Shown here in pieces: positions 61,297 to 64,000 of a stretch of 64,000 nucleotides of DNA; the stretch's first letter is position 1, and each line of letters starts with the position of its first letter. The translations under genes and the position numbers were made by a program. The DNA comes from Kocuria marina (GTDB taxonomy: Bacteria > Actinomycetota > Actinomycetes > Actinomycetales > Micrococcaceae). The stretch covers positions 122,152 to 186,151 of the forward strand of contig NZ_JROM01000045.1 in assembly GCF_000786655.1 (NCBI RefSeq), given 5' to 3'. The notes beneath the pieces were generated by a model. The model worked only from the letters and a program-made list of their open reading frames with translations, was not told the DNA's origin and did not search any database.

Positions 61297-62196
61297 TCAG
61301 TCCCCGCGCAGTCCGGCGATGCTCAGCTTCTTCATCTCCAGCAGGCGCTGATGTGCGCCGGGGTGCTGCATCAGCTCCCCCATCCCCTGCGGGATGATCT
61401 GCCAGCTCACGCCGAACTGGTCCATGCACCACCCGCAGGCCTCGGCCTCCGGGTGGTGGGACAGCGCGGCCCACAAGCGGTCGATCTCCTCCTGGTCGCG
61501 GCATTGCACGGCCAGCGAGACCCCGGGATCGAACGTGAATGGCTGCTCGACACCCGAGTCCATGGCCGCGAACCACTCACCGGCGATCGAGAAATCGGAG
61601 AACATGACGGCCCCGGCGGGAGCGGGCCCCGTGGGTTCCGGGTACGGGACCACGGTGCCCGGGGCGGCGTCGTCGAACGTGGCCGCGTAGAAATCGAGCG
61701 CCTCCCGAGCGCGGTTCTGCACCGGGCCGCAGAACATCAGGGCGGGGACCACGAAGGGCCGGGGAGCGCCGTCGGGATTGCTGAGGATCAACTGCCAGCT
61801 CACGCCGAAGCGGTCCTGCACCCAACCGTAGAACGGGCTGAACGGGTACTCGCCCAGCGGCATGAGCGCGGTGCCGCCCTCCCCCAGCCGGTCCCACGTG
61901 GCCTGGAGCGAGGCGCGGGCGTCCGGATCGCGGGAGGGATCGAAGTCCAGGAAGAAGGAGAGCGCCGGGTTGGGGTGGTACTCCTCCCCCGCGTTGATGA
62001 GGACCACGTGGTAGTCCCCGATCCGCAGATCCGCGGTGAGCAGCTCGCCTGCGAACTTCTGCTGGAAGTCGGGCAGCCCCTCCGACGGATACTTGGACGA
62101 GCCGGCGAGCGTGCAGTCCGGCAGGGCGTCCCGGTAGAACGCGACCGCTTCCTCCGCGGTGCCCTGGCACCACACGTGCGGGATGATCTTCTGCAT
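61297..62196 (-). CDS. Tandem VOC (PhnB/glyoxalase-like) protein
   Basis: A 299-residue protein of two PhnB-like VOC domains. Domain 1 (about 1-150): IIPHVWCQGTAEEAVAFYRD and FGVSWQLIL. Domain 2 (about 160-290): PALMFCGPVQNRAREALDFY and FGVSWQIIPQGM. These two repeats correspond well, so one gene duplication is likely. The family is often labelled 3-demethylubiquinone 3-methyltransferase-like, but members bind metals or small molecules and have no proven common activity. The ATG at 62196 opens a single-gene unit converging with metB. Confidence 0.85.
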   Translation of the reverse strand: MQKIIPHVWCQGTAEEAVAFYRDALPDCTLAGSSKYPSEGLPDFQQKFAGELLTADLRIGDYHVVLINAGEEYHPNPALSFFLDFDPSRDPDARASLQATWDRLGEGGTALMPLGEYPFSPFYGWVQDRFGVSWQLILSNPDGAPRPFVVPALMFCGPVQNRAREALDFYAATFDDAAPGTVVPYPEPTGPAPAGAVMFSDFSIAGEWFAAMDSGVEQPFTFDPGVSLAVQCRDQEEIDRLWAALSHHPEAEACGWCMDQFGVSWQIIPQGMGELMQHPGAHQRLLEMKKLSIAGLRGD

Positions 62197-62266
62197 GGAA
62201 TTCCACCTCGGGTCGGTGATCGGTGCGGTTCGGGCGACGTCGCTCCGGGCGGGGAAGCGCGAAGCG

Positions 62267-63475
62267 TCACTTACCCCGCAGGATGCGGTGCCAGTAGATC
62301 CAGGGAAGGCCCCAGCGGTCGAAGAGGAACGTGGACCTGCGTTCCTTCCGCGGGTCGAACACCTTGCTGCTGGGCTTGGGGGTGCCGTCCGCGGTGAACT
62401 CCGCCAGCACCAACGTGCGGCGGGAGAGGGTGAACGGGCTCACGGTGTACCCGGAGTACCGGGCAGTGGCGGGCCGCCCGCGCAGCGCGGACAAGACGTT
62501 CTGAGCGACGACCGGCGTCTGCTTCCGCAGCGCACCACCGGAACTGGAGCCCGGGGTGGCCGCGATGTCCCCGAGTGCCCAGACGTTCTCGTACTGGCGA
62601 TGACGCAGCGTCCCGGGATCCACGTCCACGAACCCGCGCGCTCCCTCGGCGGAGAGGCCGCAGTCCACCACCCAGTCCGGGGCGATATGCGGTGGCGTGA
62701 GGTGCAGGAAGTCGTACGAGATCTCCTCCGTGGCACCGTCGGATTCGATCGTGATCGCGCTCGTCCCCGAGTCCACCGACCGGACACGGGTGCGCGTGCG
62801 TAGCTCGATCCCGTAATCGTCGATCGCCCGTTGTAGTTCATCGTCCACCACGGGGACGCCGAAGATCGTGTCTTCCGGGACGGTGAGGACCACCCGCATG
62901 TCGTCCAGGACACCGCGGCTGCGCCACAGATCGCACGCCATGTAGAGAATCTTCTGGGCGGCCCCCGCACACGGGCACGTGGTGTCGGGCATCGTGAACA
63001 CAGCAGTCCCCGAGGTGGCGGCGTCCACGAGTCGCCACGTCTTCGGGGCGAGATCGAACAGATAGTTAGTGGACGCGTTCTCGGACAGGACGGCCTCAGC
63101 CGATCCCGGGATGAAGTCCCAGTCGGGACGCGAGCCGGCGGCGAGCACGAGCTGGTCGTAGCCGATCGTCGCGCCGCTGCCCAGGGTCACCGTGGAGAGT
63201 TCGGGATGGACCCGTGTCACGACGTCGCGCACCCAGGTAGATCCCTCCGGCATGACTTTGCTTTGCTCCCGCCGTGCATCGCCCAGGGTCGCCAGGCCGG
63301 CTCCCACGTAGGACAACAGCGGGCGGTAGAAATGCTCCGAGCGGGGCTCAACGATCACGACGTCGCTCTCGCCCTTGCGATTCAGGCGCGAGGCCAGGGC
63401 AATCCCGCCATTGCCACCACCCACCACGACGACGCGCGCTCGGTTCGGAGGCTTCACAGCTGCTTCAACGGCCAT
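62267..63475 (-). CDS. SQR-like NAD(P)/FAD flavoprotein
   Basis: A 402-residue flavoprotein of the sulfide:quinone oxidoreductase family. FAD motif VVVVGGGNGGIALASRL (about 14-30), EHFYRPLLSYVGAG, and the family Cys region TTCPCAGAAQKILYMACDLW with three Cys. The second half has VWALGDIAATPGSSSGGALRKQTPVVAQNV, the usual FAD-ring segment. Sulfide would be oxidised to sulfur with electrons given to the quinone pool. A related NADH dehydrogenase-like role cannot be excluded. The ATG at 63475 follows a GGAG site. Confidence 0.82.
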   Translation of the reverse strand: MAVEAAVKPPNRARVVVVGGGNGGIALASRLNRKGESDVVIVEPRSEHFYRPLLSYVGAGLATLGDARREQSKVMPEGSTWVRDVVTRVHPELSTVTLGSGATIGYDQLVLAAGSRPDWDFIPGSAEAVLSENASTNYLFDLAPKTWRLVDAATSGTAVFTMPDTTCPCAGAAQKILYMACDLWRSRGVLDDMRVVLTVPEDTIFGVPVVDDELQRAIDDYGIELRTRTRVRSVDSGTSAITIESDGATEEISYDFLHLTPPHIAPDWVVDCGLSAEGARGFVDVDPGTLRHRQYENVWALGDIAATPGSSSGGALRKQTPVVAQNVLSALRGRPATARYSGYTVSPFTLSRRTLVLAEFTADGTPKPSSKVFDPRKERRSTFLFDRWGLPWIYWHRILRGK

Positions 63476-63515
63476 AGCTCCAGACACTACAGCGTTCCGG
63501 CGTGTTAAATGGTGG

Positions 63516-63546
63516 GAGGCCGCACCCCTCACGGGGGTGCGGCCTC
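63516..63546 (-). terminator. Terminator hairpin after the rRNA operon
   Basis: A perfect 13-bp stem, GAGGCCGCACCCC (63516-63528) with GGGGTGCGGCCTC (63534-63546), 5-nt loop, 22 bp beyond the 5S 3' end. Confidence 0.75.
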
Positions 63547-63568
63547 AACCACTCTTTTCTTGTGTGAT

Positions 63569-63687
63569 TCCGGCGGTGTCTTACTCTCCCACACCCTTCC
63601 GAGTGCAGTACCATCAGCGCTGTGGGTCTTAGCTACCGGGTTCGGGATGGGACCGGGCGTTTCCCCCACGCTATAACCACCGGAAAC
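63569..63687 (-). rRNA. rrf: 5S ribosomal RNA
   Basis: About 119 nt on the minus strand. The 5' region reads GTTTCCGGTGGTTATAGCGT, followed by the conserved GAAACGCCCGGTCCCATCCC and CGAACCCGGTAGCTAAGACC; the 3' end pairs with the 5' end (helix I). Exact ends are estimated to within two or three bases. Confidence 0.93.
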
Positions 63688-63911
63688 CCTGCCACCAACC
63701 CCCACGGTTGCTTGTACTAGCACCGTGTGTGTAGGGGTGGTGAAACCTATAGGGGTCCGTGTTTCGTGGACCAAGCTCTATTCTGTTATCACGATCAACC
63801 AACCACTGCCCTGGCCCACCCCGTTTACCGGTGTACCCGGTGGGGGTGGGGGGTTGTTGGTGGTCAACCACATGGTGGACGCGAACACCACACTCTGATG
63901 AAAATTGTGTG
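63688..63911 (-). other. 23S-5S internal spacer
   Basis: About 224 bp between the 23S and 5S genes. No tRNA gene is present. CCACCAACCCCC near 63691 and GGGGGGTTGTTGGTGG near 63849 can pair over most of their length and could form a processing stem. Confidence 0.6.
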
Positions 63912-64000
63912 TGTAGAAGTTTTCGGTGTATTAGTACCAGTCAGCTCCACGTCTTGCAACGCTTCCACATCTGGCCTATCAACCCAGTCGTCTACTGGGC
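63912..64000 (-). rRNA. rrl: 23S ribosomal RNA, 3' end (partial)
   Basis: The last about 89 nt of 23S rRNA on the minus strand: conserved GACTGGGTTGATAGGCCAGA, GTGGAAG, and GAGCTGACTGGTACTAATA near the end. The exact 3' end is estimated; the 5' part lies beyond the window. Confidence 0.93.

Noticed and set aside
63688..63911. tRNA gene in the rRNA spacer
   Set aside because: No TPsiC-arm or acceptor pairing pattern was found.

Overview
This is a 64 kb piece of a high-GC actinobacterial chromosome. Gene content and style point to the Micrococcaceae and most closely to Kocuria. That name is an inference from three things: a C50-carotenoid operon (crtE-crtB-crtI-crtYe/crtYf-crtEb), the fhaA-fhaB-pstP-rodA-pbpA-pknA-pknB cell-envelope operon, and frequent GTGA/ATGA start-stop overlaps. 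Coding density is high, GTG starts are common, and many converging gene pairs are separated by long GC-rich hairpins. There is no prophage, transposase, CRISPR array or tRNA gene in the window.

Layout: (1) 1-2535, a truncated secreted esterase and a large two-part alpha/beta-hydrolase, both on the minus strand. (2) 3060-14910, an exopolysaccharide/capsule locus. On the plus strand it holds a WcaI-type glycosyltransferase, gmd and fcl (GDP-L-fucose synthesis). On the minus strand it holds a flippase, a GT2 transferase, a Wzy-type polymerase and a fused Wzz/BY-kinase-like protein that lacks the Walker A lysine. A WcaF-type acetyltransferase and a GT4 transferase follow on the plus strand. Inside the locus, 6491-7633 is a decayed spot with five 20-bp tandem repeats, an alcohol dehydrogenase missing its zinc-binding region and a PAP2 phosphatase fragment. 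(3) 15039-23038, metabolism and stress: serA, a DASS dicarboxylate transporter, dps, an AI-2E transporter broken by an amber codon, a FadH-like reductase and a PepSY lipoprotein. (4) 23360-33301, the PASTA-kinase/phosphatase/peptidoglycan operon, followed by trpG/pabA and crgA on opposite strands sharing a back-to-back promoter palindrome. (5) 35383-42788, YceI, two flavin reductases, AlkB, a luciferase-like oxidoreductase, a hydrolase and a GntR-controlled ABC exporter. (6) 42938-48891, the carotenoid operon headed by its MarR-type regulator. (7) 49064-54654, a fructosamine-kinase-like protein, a secreted nuclease, a lipoprotein, a small membrane protein and a TPP enzyme. (8) 54825-61278, a methionine operon (metF-metE-metY-metB) headed by a SAM-IV riboswitch. 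(9) 61297-64000, a VOC protein, an SQR-like flavoprotein, and the 5S gene and 3' end of the 23S gene of an rRNA operon on the minus strand.

How the genes work together: gmd/fcl supply a fucose donor to the polysaccharide glycosyltransferases; Wzx/Wzy/Wzz-type proteins export and polymerise. PknA, PknB and PstP form a reversible phosphorylation switch over FHA readers and the RodA/PbpA peptidoglycan synthase, with CrgA as divisome partner. The carotenoid genes run from GGPP through lycopene to C50 pigments. The met genes close the homocysteine-methionine cycle under SAM feedback.

Most notable: the SAM-IV riboswitch whose 3' hairpin is both a U-tract terminator and a cover for the metF ribosome-binding site; the lysine-less BY-kinase; the single amber codon in the AI-2E gene; the palindromic operators in front of dps, the GntR operon and the carotenoid operon; the mirrored trpG/crgA promoters; and the decayed repeat-rich spot in the capsule locus. 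All assignments come from reading the sequence; no database search was run.
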